From Akkermansia sp. N21116 (GTDB lineage Bacteria > Verrucomicrobiota > Verrucomicrobiia > Verrucomicrobiales > Akkermansiaceae), in NCBI RefSeq assembly GCF_029854705.2, contig NZ_CP139035.1, positions 2,046,001 through 2,110,000 of the forward strand: 64,000 nucleotides of DNA, in the 5' to 3' direction. The position numbers were made by a program, and so were the translations under genes. The notes under the pieces are model-generated. The model was given only the letters and a program-made list of their open reading frames with translations. It did no database searches and was not told the origin of the DNA. Each line of letters opens with the position of its first letter. The stretch's first letter is position 1. This document shows, in pieces, positions 35,501 through 44,305 of this stretch.

Positions 35501-38500
35501 CCGGCATATGCTGCCAGTATGACGGGCGATTCCTATATTTATATCGGCGAAAATGCTCAAATATTGAATGGAGCTTCCGGTTACCCCTCCACAATGGACG
35601 GCAATGTTTACGGGGGCGGTTACTCTCCGGACAATGTCAGTGTCAACTTTACCGGGGATACTCATATTACGATTGCCAATGTGCAAACGACCGCGGGTAA
35701 CGTGTTTGGCGGTTCAACGATGAAAAACACTGCGTCTGCTCTGATTCATGGCGGAAGTACGTACATTACCGTGGATTTGGAGGCCGGCCAATCGGGAATC
35801 TTTGCCAAGAATATTTACGGCGGTTCGCATATCGGAGCAGAAGGCGGGGGAAGTCCCAATCTCACCATTAATGGAGATGGTAATGTATCGGTCACTGCAC
35901 CGGCTGATGTGACGTTTTCCGGGGTGATTGCAGGCGGCGGCCTGATTTCGGGAGGCGGCAGTGCTAATGCTCAAGTCAATGTGCTGGGTGATACCCATGT
36001 GACGATTGACGGAGGAACGTACAACAATCTTGTTATCGGCGGCGGACACAAATCCGGCGGTAACGGGACGGTTTCGGTTGGCGGCAATACGAATGTTACG
36101 ATCAAGTCGGGCACGTTCCGCAACGTGATTTACGGGGGCGGTTCCGGGGCTGGAGCGACGGTAGCCGGCAATACGAATATTGTGGTGACGGGCATCAGTT
36201 CTTCCAGCCGTATTTTTGGCGGGGGCAATTTGATATCCGTGGGCGGCAATACGTCGGTTTCGGTATCCGGCAGTGCGGACAAGCGGTTGATCATTGTCGG
36301 CGGCAGCCAGCTTGCCTCGGGGGCGACGGATGTGGGGGTTGCCGGCAATACGAATGTCGTGTTCGGCGAAACGTATGGTGCGGGAGCTGATCTGGATGCC
36401 GTGGATGCGGCCAACCAGGCAATGCGTATTTTCGGTGCCGGGTTGTATGGTGTTGTGTCCGGAGATTCGACCGTAACGTTCAAGAGCGGTACTTTGGTAG
36501 GTGAATTGGATGGATCCGGAGTTCCTTTGACGGGAGTCGGTGCCGATCTGGCCGGCGGCGGCTGGGCCGGAGGAGTGACCGGCAATACGACGTTGAATCT
36601 GGAGGGTGGCACGATCGACATGAATGAGGCCCGGCTGATTGTGGGCGGCAGCGCCGAGCACGACCGGGGCGTCGGTGGATCGACTCATATTTTCATCGGT
36701 AAGGATCTGCTGGTTAAGCACAACAACGCGATTTATGGCGGGAACTACGGGAACGGTACGATCGGCGCCGGTACGAACGTGACGATTTCGGACGTTGCAG
36801 CAGGAGACCGCTTCTATGATTACACGGGAACGATTTATGGCGGATCGGCGGGGACGGGTGCCGTGACGGGCGACAAAGTCCTGAATTTGGACAATGTATC
36901 GGCTCTTCTGGCGAAATTCTCGGGTTTCGATACGATGAACGTGAAGGGCGGGGCGGGGACGACGTCGGTTGTCTCTCTCGGTTCTTCGACGGTGAATGTG
37001 GTAACGTCCGGGAGAATCTTGTCGGTAGCGCTGGCTTCGGACGAGAGTATCGCGTCCTTGTCCGGAGCGGGTTCCCTGCTCTTGACGGGAGGGGCGCTTA
37101 CCGTGACGGGAGCCTCCGACAGTACGGGCAGCATCACCGTCCAGGGAACGGGCTCCGTCCTGAAGGCGCAGGGCGCTTCATCCGTCGGCAAAGGCAGCGT
37201 CATGTTGAGCAATGGCGGTACGCTGTTGTTCTCATCGACGGCGTTTGATGCGATGGAGGCTGCGTCGAAAATCACGATAGGCGGTACGGATGCGGCCTCG
37301 TCGAAGGGGACGCTGAGGTGGGACGGCACGGGCAATGACAAGGATATCTCCGGTTTGTTGGATATCGCCGCCGACAAGGAACTGACGCTGGATACCAACG
37401 GCAATGAAGTGACCCTGTCCGGGATCATTTCCTCGGGGAATTTCGTCAAGACCGGAGCCGGGACGCTGACCATGTCGGGTGCCAGTACCTATGCGGGCAC
37501 GACGACGGTTTCCGACGGGACTTTGAAGGCGGGCCATGTGTCCGGTTTCGGCACGGGTACGGTAGTCCTTGCCGGCGGAACGCTGGATCTGGACGGCAAA
37601 GCGGCAGCCAACGGAGTGACGGTATCGGGTACGGCCGTATTGAACGGAGGCTCCGCCTATGCGGGAGTGTTGACGCTTGACGGAGGTACGCTGACGGGTG
37701 ATGCCGTCAATTTGGCGGAAGGCAAGACGGCTCAGTTGAAGAGCGGTTCGATAGCCAACGTTCTTTCCGGGGACGGAGGGATTGAGAAGTCGGGAGAGGG
37801 TACGGTCGTGCTGACCGGGGAGAATACCTACGCGGGAACGACGACGGTTTCCGGAGGGACGCTGAAAGCAGGCGGCCTCAAGGCTTTTTCCGGCAGTACG
37901 GTTACCCTTTCCGGCGGTACGCTTGATCTGGATAACCTGGCTATTGAGAATGCACTTTCGGTGACGGGCGAGACAACCGTTGCCGGCGGAAGCGCGTATG
38001 CCGGGACGCTGAAGATGGATGGCGGAACCCTGAAGGGGGACGCCCTCCATTTGAAGGAAGGTACGACTGCCCTGTTGTCTTCCGGTACGATTGAAAGCGT
38101 GCTGAGCGGCGGCGGTGCCGTCACGAAAACGGGGAACGGGACTGTGGTGATCAAGACCCAGCCGACGTATACGGGCCTGACGACGGTGTCCGGCGGGATG
38201 CTGAAGTTCGACGATACGGCGCTGGCTTCTCCGAGACTGGGGAATATCACGATGTCCGGCACGGGCGTCCTGTCCTCGACGAATTTGACGCTGACGGGCA
38301 ATTCCGTATTGACCATGAACATGGCCGGCCGGGAAACCGGGGATGCGTCCTTCGTATCCCTGAGCGGCACGTTTACCAATGAGTCGACGGCTGACAAGAA
38401 CCTCGTCCTGTCAGGGTATCAGGATTTGACCCCCGGAACGTATCAGTTGTTTACCGGGAATGACCTTCTGAGCCTTGGTGATTTCAAATACGTTTTGTCG

Positions 38501-41500
38501 GATACGAGTACGCGCGGTTTCCTGATGGACATGGTGGACAATACTGTCGTCCTCCGTGTTTCGACCATTGTCTCGTGGACGTGGAAGGGGCAGGCGGGAG
38601 ATACGAATGCCGTATGGAAGGGTGTGAACGAAAGTCCGGGAGAGGTCTGGGATGCCGATGAATCGGAAAGTCTCCAGTATGGTCCGGATAACCAGGTGCT
38701 GTGGTTTGTCAGTACGAGCCAGAGCCATGACTTCAATCACACCGTCACGATTGTCGGTGACGTGACGCCCAAGTCGGTGACGGTGAGTAACGAGTCGGGA
38801 GATGCCAATTCCTTCGTCTTTGCCGGAGATTCCGATGCCAATATCACCGGAACCGCCATCCTGACAAAGCAGGGCGGCGGCCAGTTGACGATTGAAACGC
38901 ACAATACGTACGAGGGCGGAACCCGTCTGGAGGGCGGTACGGTCGTTGTGACCAACGATGATGCTCTCGGCTCCGGACTGATCACGTTCCGGGCCAATGA
39001 AACGACTTCGGGCGGGACTCTCCTTGCCAAGGGAGACGTGACTCTGGACAACCGTCTTTCCGCGGAAGGCGTTTCCTTCTCGGTCGGCACAGTGGCAGCA
39101 GAAGACCGTTTGACCCTGACTCAGGGCGAAGACATCAAAGATGCCTCTATTTCCGTAGAAGGGGCGGGAACTGTCGCCCTGGCAGGAATCAATCATACCT
39201 CCGTGTTGACTGGTACGGTGAGTGTTGACGAGGATTCTACGCTGGCATTGTCCAATACGGGAGCCGATCAGGAAATCGCCATCGGCGGTCGCTTGTCGGG
39301 AATCCTTGGGACAGTGGAGAAGAACGATGGCGGCTCCCTGCTTCTGAAACTCCAGAACGGCGACGATACCTTTTCCGGCAAGTTCTCCATGGCTGACGGC
39401 TGGCTGGTGATGTCCGGTTACAAGCCAGACGGAATATCCGACGTTACTCTGTTGACGACCAATGACATCGATGTCGCCAATCTACGTCTGACGGCCAGCG
39501 CTACGCTGAAGATTGGATCGGCGGATTCGGAAGGCTCCGTTCGTGTGAAGGATTCCCTGGAACTGGGGACGGAAGGTTTTTCCGGCGCTCTGATTCTTGA
39601 TAAGGGAACCTTGGACGCCGCCGATGCAACCGCCATTCTCGGCCAGAATGGTTCCGGACAATTGACGATCAACGGAGGCGAAGCTGCGCTGTCGGGCATC
39701 CAGTTCGGGTCGGAGGATTCGGCCTTGACCGTTCATGGAGGCAAACTTGTCTTGGGAGCTTCCGGTATTACAGGAACTCCCGGAACGGTGACGCTGGGGA
39801 ACGGAGTTTTAAGTGCGGCGACCTCCTGGAGTTCGGATCATACGCTTGTTCTGGCCGGTACGGCCGACAAAGGCGGTTCTACCGTCGATGTGGGGCAGGG
39901 GCTTTCCATCTCCTTGTCGGGAGCATTGTCCGGCAGCGGAGTCATGACCAAGAGCGGAGCCGGTTCACTTGTGCTGTCCGGCACGAATGAAGGAGACACC
40001 CAGTGGGACGGCACCCTGACGGTGACGGAAGGCGTTGTCGAACTGAGTTCCTCCTCGGCTCTCGCCAAGGGCGGCCTTGTCGTCGACGGCGACTCCGCCT
40101 CGGCCGATCTGGGCGGCCTGGGCATTGCCAACGCCATCACGATTAAGAACGGCAGCCTGACCCGGGCCTCGGGCTATGTTTCCGATTCCAATGTCTCCAT
40201 CCTGGCCCATGAAGGAGTGGCCGGCATTGATCTGGGAGGTTTGAAGGCATCTGCCATTGCCTCCATCCTCGTGCCGGTTAAGACGGATATTTCTCCCTAC
40301 CGTGCCACGACGATCAGCGGCATCGGTTCGGGCAACCTGACGCTGGAAGGTCCGACGACGCTCATGCTGGGTGAGAACAACTATGTGCCCGGCTCTTCCG
40401 GACGCGCCGATGGCGTCATCGTCTTCGGTTCCGATGCCGGGGCGTCAGCCGCCGGACATGACGTCTCCCTGGGTTCCCTGACATTGGGCCTGACGCTCGA
40501 CCTGCAGAAGTCGATCTCACGGAACAATCTGGAGGGCACGACCGTCCTGCTGCAGCTCACCAACGGCCGGCTCGTTGCCGATGCTCCGCAGACGCATAGC
40601 GCCACCTTCAACGGCTACAGCGATCTTTCCGAAGGATCCCTGGCATGGCTCAAGTCCATCCGTTTCAATCCGTTGCTCCAGTACCTCGGCTACGCCGTGA
40701 AGACGGTCGATATCAGCCAGGCCCAGTTCGATTCGTACCTGTCCGACGGCCAGGTGGCGATCACGGCGGGCGGAGACGTTTATTTCGCGTCGGACGACAA
40801 GGGTCAGCTTAACGCGGGCACGCATTACAACTATCTCGACGCGTACAAGGCGGTGGTGATCGACGAGGATCTGGACATCAGCCTGTCCGGGGCTCCCGCG
40901 GCGGGCAGCGGCCATCCCGCCGGGTTGAAGGTGGAAAACCTGCTCGGGGGTCTTGGCGAAGATGGAACGGTCTATACCATCACCGTTGCCAACGCTGATC
41001 CCGGATCCGGGGCGGCGAAGATCAACTTCGTCAACGGTCTGAACACGGAAGGCGAGAAGCTCGATACGGTCTATGACGGCAACATCGCCGGCGGCAGTGC
41101 GGACTTTATCAAGACGGGCGCGGCGGGATTGACGATCAATGGATCGTTTTCGACGAGCGGTACGGTAACAACGTCCGAAGGCACGCTGACGCTCAACGGG
41201 ACGAGTTCCTTCGGAACCCTTGATACGGGCAGGGAGGGAGCCATGACCGTGATCGGTGGAACCGGCAAGACCGAAAGTCTGAAGGGCAGCGGCGCTTTAT
41301 CCCTTTCGGGAGAGGCCTCCAGGCTGACGCTGACGGGAGCCGGCAATACGGTGCTCGATACGCAGGTGACGGGCTCCGGCACGCTGGACATGGCCGGCGG
41401 AACGCTGCTTGTCGGCACGGGAAGCCTGTCCTCCGATACCACGCTGAACCTTCAGGAACATGCCGGGTTGTACATCGGCGGCGGCGAAACCATCGAAATG

Positions 41501-43378
41501 GGCTACCTGACAGGCCCGGGTACGGTCGACTTCCAGGGAGTCGACGCGGCGCCTGCCGTCCTGAAACTCACAGGCAATGGCGAAGGAACGATTTCCTTCG
41601 CGATGGAAGGCCGGGGTACGTTGGCGAAGGCCGGTACGGGGACGCAGACGCTTGCCATGAGCAATGACTCGTTGAGTCTTGACGTCCAGGGCGGCCGCCT
41701 TGTCGTGGACCTCCCGTCCGGCACGGCTTCCTACGGACATCTGGCGGTGAACGACGGGGCGGAACTCGTCCTGAAGAACAACGCGAAGTCCTCCGGCCTT
41801 CTGGTCCATGGAGGGGGGAGCCTGGTTCTCGGGACATCGGATCCCGCCTCTACGGTGGGCCATATGAAACTGGACATCTCCGGGAACGCGGCCTTCGGCG
41901 AAGGCTCCCTCCTGACGACGGTAGCGGCTCCGGGGATCGACAACACGTCGGTATCCGCCACGGGTACGGTGACGCTGCCGGAACGCATGTCCCTGCGGTT
42001 CATCAACCACGATTCCGAAGGCTGGAATGCGCCGTTGTCCGACCTGGTCGTGATGGACGCGACGGGAGGTTTCCTGAACGTCTCCGGCCAAACGCTGGGA
42101 AGCGGGACGGATTTCACAGACTGGACGGTGACGTTTGAGAAGAGCATTTCACTGTTCTACACGTCGGCCGACCTCTCCATCGGCCACGACGGCCGCCAGC
42201 TCCTGGCAACCCCCGTCCTCAACAAAGTCAATACGCTGGATCAATACGCCGGATCCGAAACGGCCAAGGCCGGGGCCGGCCTCATTTGGAACGCCGGACT
42301 GCAGAAGAGCGGCAGCAATCTCGACTTGCTCCTCTCCTCCATCATGGACGACATCAAGACGGGCAGTGCCTCCTCGGCCAGCCACAAGATGGCCGCCGCC
42401 GCCGGCAGCACGGTAACGAGCCTTCTGGGAGCCCAGCAGGCGGACTACCGCTACCAGCAGACTCTGCTGCGCAACCGGATGACGACCATGGGGCTTCCCG
42501 AAGGGTACAACTACGACGGCGAACTGCCGCTGTGGAACGCCTGGGTACAGGCCACGGGGACGTATAACAGCCTGACGGAGTCGGGCGACTTCGCCGGTTA
42601 CAAATACAATACCTGGGGAGGAACCTTCGGTGTGGACACGAACCTGAGCGAAAGGCTCACGGTGGGGCTGGCGATGTCGGCGAGCTACGGCAAGCTGACG
42701 TCGAACGGAGCCGACACTTTGAGCGGCGACCTGGACATCTACTACGCGAACCTGTTCGCCCGGTACCAGAAGGGCAAGTGGGGTCACAACTTCATCGTGA
42801 CGGCGGGTTGGAGCGACGGAACGGTCGACCGTACCGTCAACTACGGAGAAGGCAGCTACACGGGACACGGCTCGACGAGCGGTTCCACGTATGGAGCGAT
42901 GTACGAAGCGACCTACGACATTGCCTTGAACGAAGAGAACAATGCGATCTTCCAGCCGCTGGTCAACGTGAGCGTGATGCGCAATGAAGTGGACGACTAC
43001 AATGAGACGGGAGCCGGCAACGCGGGTCTCCGGGTGAGCGGTCTTGAAGGGACGTCGGCGACGGTGTCCGTGGGCGGACGTCTGATGGGGATCATCGGCG
43101 GGAACGTGTTCGGTCGCGAATCGCTAGGGGAACTCCGGGTGCAGGTGGCGCAGGACCTGGGCGACACGCGCAGCGAAGGCAACGTAGGATTCCTGTCCAA
43201 TCCCGGGTTCAGCCGGCAGGTGAAGGGAAGCAAGGCGGGGACGACGGGGCTCCAGTTCGGAGCCGGGTTGAGCCTGCCGTCCGGCGAAAACGGGACGATA
43301 TTCGTGGATGCTACGGCAGACATCCGCAGCCGTATGACGTCGGCGAGCGGTAGCATCGGCTATCGTTATAACTTCTAA
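32552..43378 (+). CDS. Giant autotransporter with beta-strand repeats and C-terminal barrel
   Basis: A 3608-residue type V secreted protein. It has a Sec signal peptide (1-23, MKLRLPIPLAAAVLAAISSVSYA) and an N-terminal globular region. Long beta-helical repeats follow, including autotransporter-associated repeats such as IKTGSGTLILNGKNTYTGGT near 680. Residues about 950-1430 repeat a GNTNVTI ... IYGGG pattern. Residues about 1633-1860 hold two exact 113-residue units. From about 3325 to the final Phe is an autotransporter beta barrel (PLWNAWVQATGTYN to SIGYRYNF) that anchors in the outer membrane. The passenger probably binds host mucus or other cells; this is inferred. Base composition rises in GC from 5' to 3'. 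Confidence 0.93.
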   Translation: MKLRLPIPLAAAVLAAISSVSYAATSGATISINFDKGRGEATSTSGLIDSEYWNQMEGAVLTTPTAMFNSLNVQTDINLSFTSKNTWGVDKTDPLLKGYLDDGTDGTGTSKGPQVQLTNLNTQFLVYDLYIYASTDTGGAKFSAKEVNGVLYSMDGDKTIVGGGIWGDTNTNAERPVLGGNAIHISGLSDDVLDIYGGRNTGGGRGCIAGMQIVAYQGKVFQGSFTSGTANWGDAIWTLDDASGQTWSDSTESARSIAYISGTAADGTTLSLGGNTVTTDGIILKGGQLTLDNGSLTWTDYAQGRLDISQGTSLTINENVTVSGTVNPRVDGTLTYNASSALGSVTINNGGILNYNSEAVLNSCAINAGATLNFNSGSITNAIVLGPGAELNYNGGSITGNISGNANLRLNNEVVFNQNQAILTGAPLHISSSTERTWSYETLTFNGNSGIGVGEGMTINVTKNFGTEGGSVVSIVTGTLAIEGGAFSAQRLITSDYAWATSILQISSGLLDITGTGDGSHKAAVYAVRLGHWSYDSVTRFDMSGGEFRVVNGAVRTGDDGYTIWNMTGGTANMMGLRAAGASTSITMSGADTRMNIGEYGISEGGNRILLKGGTIGVLDEGWTLDASTSLRMAGDVTFDTQATYNRQTDTFEAGGGKTVTLNGILSQEPEGEGISAGKLIKTGSGTLILNGKNTYTGGTEVLGGTLNVLSGSISGPIKLGTGVTLGYFGSLDSLQTSLTTDSGTGNTLALKCFSYFLDGATSYFGTPETFSSHFSAGQLVWDSRMSDGEYVLGGGLNQVTIVDAGFAPVGGGTGVLTDGSSLSPDKYGTLSLNGNTLTWALNQAALENDGMSIISWKDSSWLAQGAPGFAALAGTGGTVDGDWALCAQGDEKFYYLNGANAAAVITGSGDTPAYLVGGMLAAGDDKTATVQKNVWLDVRGGNFKGIFGANMNQWSEYNRAFVGDTHLQLIGDTTSNLVMGMGPAYAASMTGDSYIYIGENAQILNGASGYPSTMDGNVYGGGYSPDNVSVNFTGDTHITIANVQTTAGNVFGGSTMKNTASALIHGGSTYITVDLEAGQSGIFAKNIYGGSHIGAEGGGSPNLTINGDGNVSVTAPADVTFSGVIAGGGLISGGGSANAQVNVLGDTHVTIDGGTYNNLVIGGGHKSGGNGTVSVGGNTNVTIKSGTFRNVIYGGGSGAGATVAGNTNIVVTGISSSSRIFGGGNLISVGGNTSVSVSGSADKRLIIVGGSQLASGATDVGVAGNTNVVFGETYGAGADLDAVDAANQAMRIFGAGLYGVVSGDSTVTFKSGTLVGELDGSGVPLTGVGADLAGGGWAGGVTGNTTLNLEGGTIDMNEARLIVGGSAEHDRGVGGSTHIFIGKDLLVKHNNAIYGGNYGNGTIGAGTNVTISDVAAGDRFYDYTGTIYGGSAGTGAVTGDKVLNLDNVSALLAKFSGFDTMNVKGGAGTTSVVSLGSSTVNVVTSGRILSVALASDESIASLSGAGSLLLTGGALTVTGASDSTGSITVQGTGSVLKAQGASSVGKGSVMLSNGGTLLFSSTAFDAMEAASKITIGGTDAASSKGTLRWDGTGNDKDISGLLDIAADKELTLDTNGNEVTLSGIISSGNFVKTGAGTLTMSGASTYAGTTTVSDGTLKAGHVSGFGTGTVVLAGGTLDLDGKAAANGVTVSGTAVLNGGSAYAGVLTLDGGTLTGDAVNLAEGKTAQLKSGSIANVLSGDGGIEKSGEGTVVLTGENTYAGTTTVSGGTLKAGGLKAFSGSTVTLSGGTLDLDNLAIENALSVTGETTVAGGSAYAGTLKMDGGTLKGDALHLKEGTTALLSSGTIESVLSGGGAVTKTGNGTVVIKTQPTYTGLTTVSGGMLKFDDTALASPRLGNITMSGTGVLSSTNLTLTGNSVLTMNMAGRETGDASFVSLSGTFTNESTADKNLVLSGYQDLTPGTYQLFTGNDLLSLGDFKYVLSDTSTRGFLMDMVDNTVVLRVSTIVSWTWKGQAGDTNAVWKGVNESPGEVWDADESESLQYGPDNQVLWFVSTSQSHDFNHTVTIVGDVTPKSVTVSNESGDANSFVFAGDSDANITGTAILTKQGGGQLTIETHNTYEGGTRLEGGTVVVTNDDALGSGLITFRANETTSGGTLLAKGDVTLDNRLSAEGVSFSVGTVAAEDRLTLTQGEDIKDASISVEGAGTVALAGINHTSVLTGTVSVDEDSTLALSNTGADQEIAIGGRLSGILGTVEKNDGGSLLLKLQNGDDTFSGKFSMADGWLVMSGYKPDGISDVTLLTTNDIDVANLRLTASATLKIGSADSEGSVRVKDSLELGTEGFSGALILDKGTLDAADATAILGQNGSGQLTINGGEAALSGIQFGSEDSALTVHGGKLVLGASGITGTPGTVTLGNGVLSAATSWSSDHTLVLAGTADKGGSTVDVGQGLSISLSGALSGSGVMTKSGAGSLVLSGTNEGDTQWDGTLTVTEGVVELSSSSALAKGGLVVDGDSASADLGGLGIANAITIKNGSLTRASGYVSDSNVSILAHEGVAGIDLGGLKASAIASILVPVKTDISPYRATTISGIGSGNLTLEGPTTLMLGENNYVPGSSGRADGVIVFGSDAGASAAGHDVSLGSLTLGLTLDLQKSISRNNLEGTTVLLQLTNGRLVADAPQTHSATFNGYSDLSEGSLAWLKSIRFNPLLQYLGYAVKTVDISQAQFDSYLSDGQVAITAGGDVYFASDDKGQLNAGTHYNYLDAYKAVVIDEDLDISLSGAPAAGSGHPAGLKVENLLGGLGEDGTVYTITVANADPGSGAAKINFVNGLNTEGEKLDTVYDGNIAGGSADFIKTGAAGLTINGSFSTSGTVTTSEGTLTLNGTSSFGTLDTGREGAMTVIGGTGKTESLKGSGALSLSGEASRLTLTGAGNTVLDTQVTGSGTLDMAGGTLLVGTGSLSSDTTLNLQEHAGLYIGGGETIEMGYLTGPGTVDFQGVDAAPAVLKLTGNGEGTISFAMEGRGTLAKAGTGTQTLAMSNDSLSLDVQGGRLVVDLPSGTASYGHLAVNDGAELVLKNNAKSSGLLVHGGGSLVLGTSDPASTVGHMKLDISGNAAFGEGSLLTTVAAPGIDNTSVSATGTVTLPERMSLRFINHDSEGWNAPLSDLVVMDATGGFLNVSGQTLGSGTDFTDWTVTFEKSISLFYTSADLSIGHDGRQLLATPVLNKVNTLDQYAGSETAKAGAGLIWNAGLQKSGSNLDLLLSSIMDDIKTGSASSASHKMAAAAGSTVTSLLGAQQADYRYQQTLLRNRMTTMGLPEGYNYDGELPLWNAWVQATGTYNSLTESGDFAGYKYNTWGGTFGVDTNLSERLTVGLAMSASYGKLTSNGADTLSGDLDIYYANLFARYQKGKWGHNFIVTAGWSDGTVDRTVNYGEGSYTGHGSTSGSTYGAMYEATYDIALNEENNAIFQPLVNVSVMRNEVDDYNETGAGNAGLRVSGLEGTSATVSVGGRLMGIIGGNVFGRESLGELRVQVAQDLGDTRSEGNVGFLSNPGFSRQVKGSKAGTTGLQFGAGLSLPSGENGTIFVDATADIRSRMTSASGSIGYRYNF
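37448..38125 (+). repeat. Two-unit 339-bp tandem repeat inside autotransporter gene
   Basis: Equivalent lysines begin units at 37448 (KTGAGTL), 37787 (KSGEGTV) and 38126 (KTGNGTV), giving an exact 339-base, 113-codon period. Shared blocks include TYAGTTTVSxGTLKAG, GGTLDLD, GGSAYAG and LSGxGG. The third copy continues only through TYTGLTTVSGG. The copies differ at DNA level, so this is an older in-frame duplication. Confidence 0.75.
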
Positions 43379-43403
43379 AGTAGACGCAATACAATAGAAT
43401 ACA

Positions 43404-43443
43404 CCGGGGCAGTTCCATTAGTCGCAAAGTGGAGCTGTCCCGG
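43404..43443 (+). terminator. Terminator hairpin after autotransporter gene
   Basis: CCGGGGCAGTTCCA and TGGAGCTGTCCCGG form a 14-base stem with two wobble pairs around a 12-base loop, 25 bases after the stop. The following T-tract is poor. Confidence 0.7.
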
Positions 43444-43519
43444 ACTTCTTGTTAATGCAGATGACTTTTGGAGTCCTGAACGCGTATTGACATTGGATAA
43501 ATCTGTTTTACTTTTCCCC

Positions 43520-44047
43520 ATGCAATTTGTTTGCCGTTTATTCGCTTTTTTGTTTGCCATTATTGTTTTGTCTTCATGTTCTGTTACTTATGGGAACAAA
43601 GAAATTCAAGATGAAGTGCTGGTCGCCAAAATCAAGGCGGGGGAATACAGTAAGCCCATGCTCTATGAGCGTCTCGGACAACCGTCTGATGTTAAATCCG
43701 GTTCCAATCGCGAAAGCCGGTGGATTTACCGTTTCCGCAAGGCGGACAATGACATGTTCGCCTATGCTCCGATGGGGGCGGGATTACTGATCGGAGGAAA
43801 GAATGGCGACGTGCTGACACGTACGTTTTACTTTAACAGCAACGGGATTTTAGAGAATGCTACGTATTCGGTCGAGAAACTTTATACCTCCAATTTGATG
43901 TCTCTGGGCAGGACGATTCGTGCAAATCTGGATTCGAACGACTCTCAGAAGAGGGTCGAGAATGAAATGAAGGTGATCGGGAAACCGTTCGATTTCGATT
44001 TGGCTGCTGATAATCAGAAACTTGAAGATGCATTGTCCTCGAATTGA
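43520..44047 (+). CDS. Small lipoprotein, BamE/SmpA-like
   Basis: A 175-residue lipoprotein with signal MQFVCRLFAFLFAIIVLSSC. The mature part has the pattern KIKAGEYSKPMLYERLGQPSDV followed by SRWIYRFRK, like the BamE/SmpA fold, where a short helix and a conserved GxP precede beta strands ending in a tyrosine. It may help outer-membrane protein assembly; its place right after the giant autotransporter is suggestive but not proof. A terminator precedes it, so it is transcribed separately. Confidence 0.7.
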   Translation: MQFVCRLFAFLFAIIVLSSCSVTYGNKEIQDEVLVAKIKAGEYSKPMLYERLGQPSDVKSGSNRESRWIYRFRKADNDMFAYAPMGAGLLIGGKNGDVLTRTFYFNSNGILENATYSVEKLYTSNLMSLGRTIRANLDSNDSQKRVENEMKVIGKPFDFDLAADNQKLEDALSSN

Positions 44048-44200
44048 ATTCGTATGACAAAAGGAATTTTTGCCGATTGAACGAAAAGCGGGACAGAAGT
44101 GTCGAACCGTTATCAATGATGCTCTGAAGAGTTTGGAAGGAGAGAGCCGAATCTTTAGCTAAAAAGGCATTATTGAGTTTCATATATAGGTAGTAGTTGG

Positions 44201-44247
44201 GAATCCCGCAGATATAAGGTCAAGGCCGTCTGCGGGATTCTTTTTTT
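44201..44247 (+). terminator. Rho-independent terminator after BamE-like gene
   Basis: GAATCCCGCAGA and TCTGCGGGATTC form a perfect 12-base stem around 16 bases, followed by TTTTTTT. It lies 150 bases after the stop codon. Confidence 0.88.
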
Positions 44248-44305
44248 GCGTTGCCTGCCTGCCGGATTGACTGCCACCGTGCGGGAAGGCATGATGGAAA
44301 TAAAT

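Noticed and set aside
35714-42868. Many antisense frames within the autotransporter gene, some over 250 codons
   Set aside because: Repetitive GC-rich coding sequence suppresses antisense stops; the translations are Pro/Ser/Val-rich shadows.
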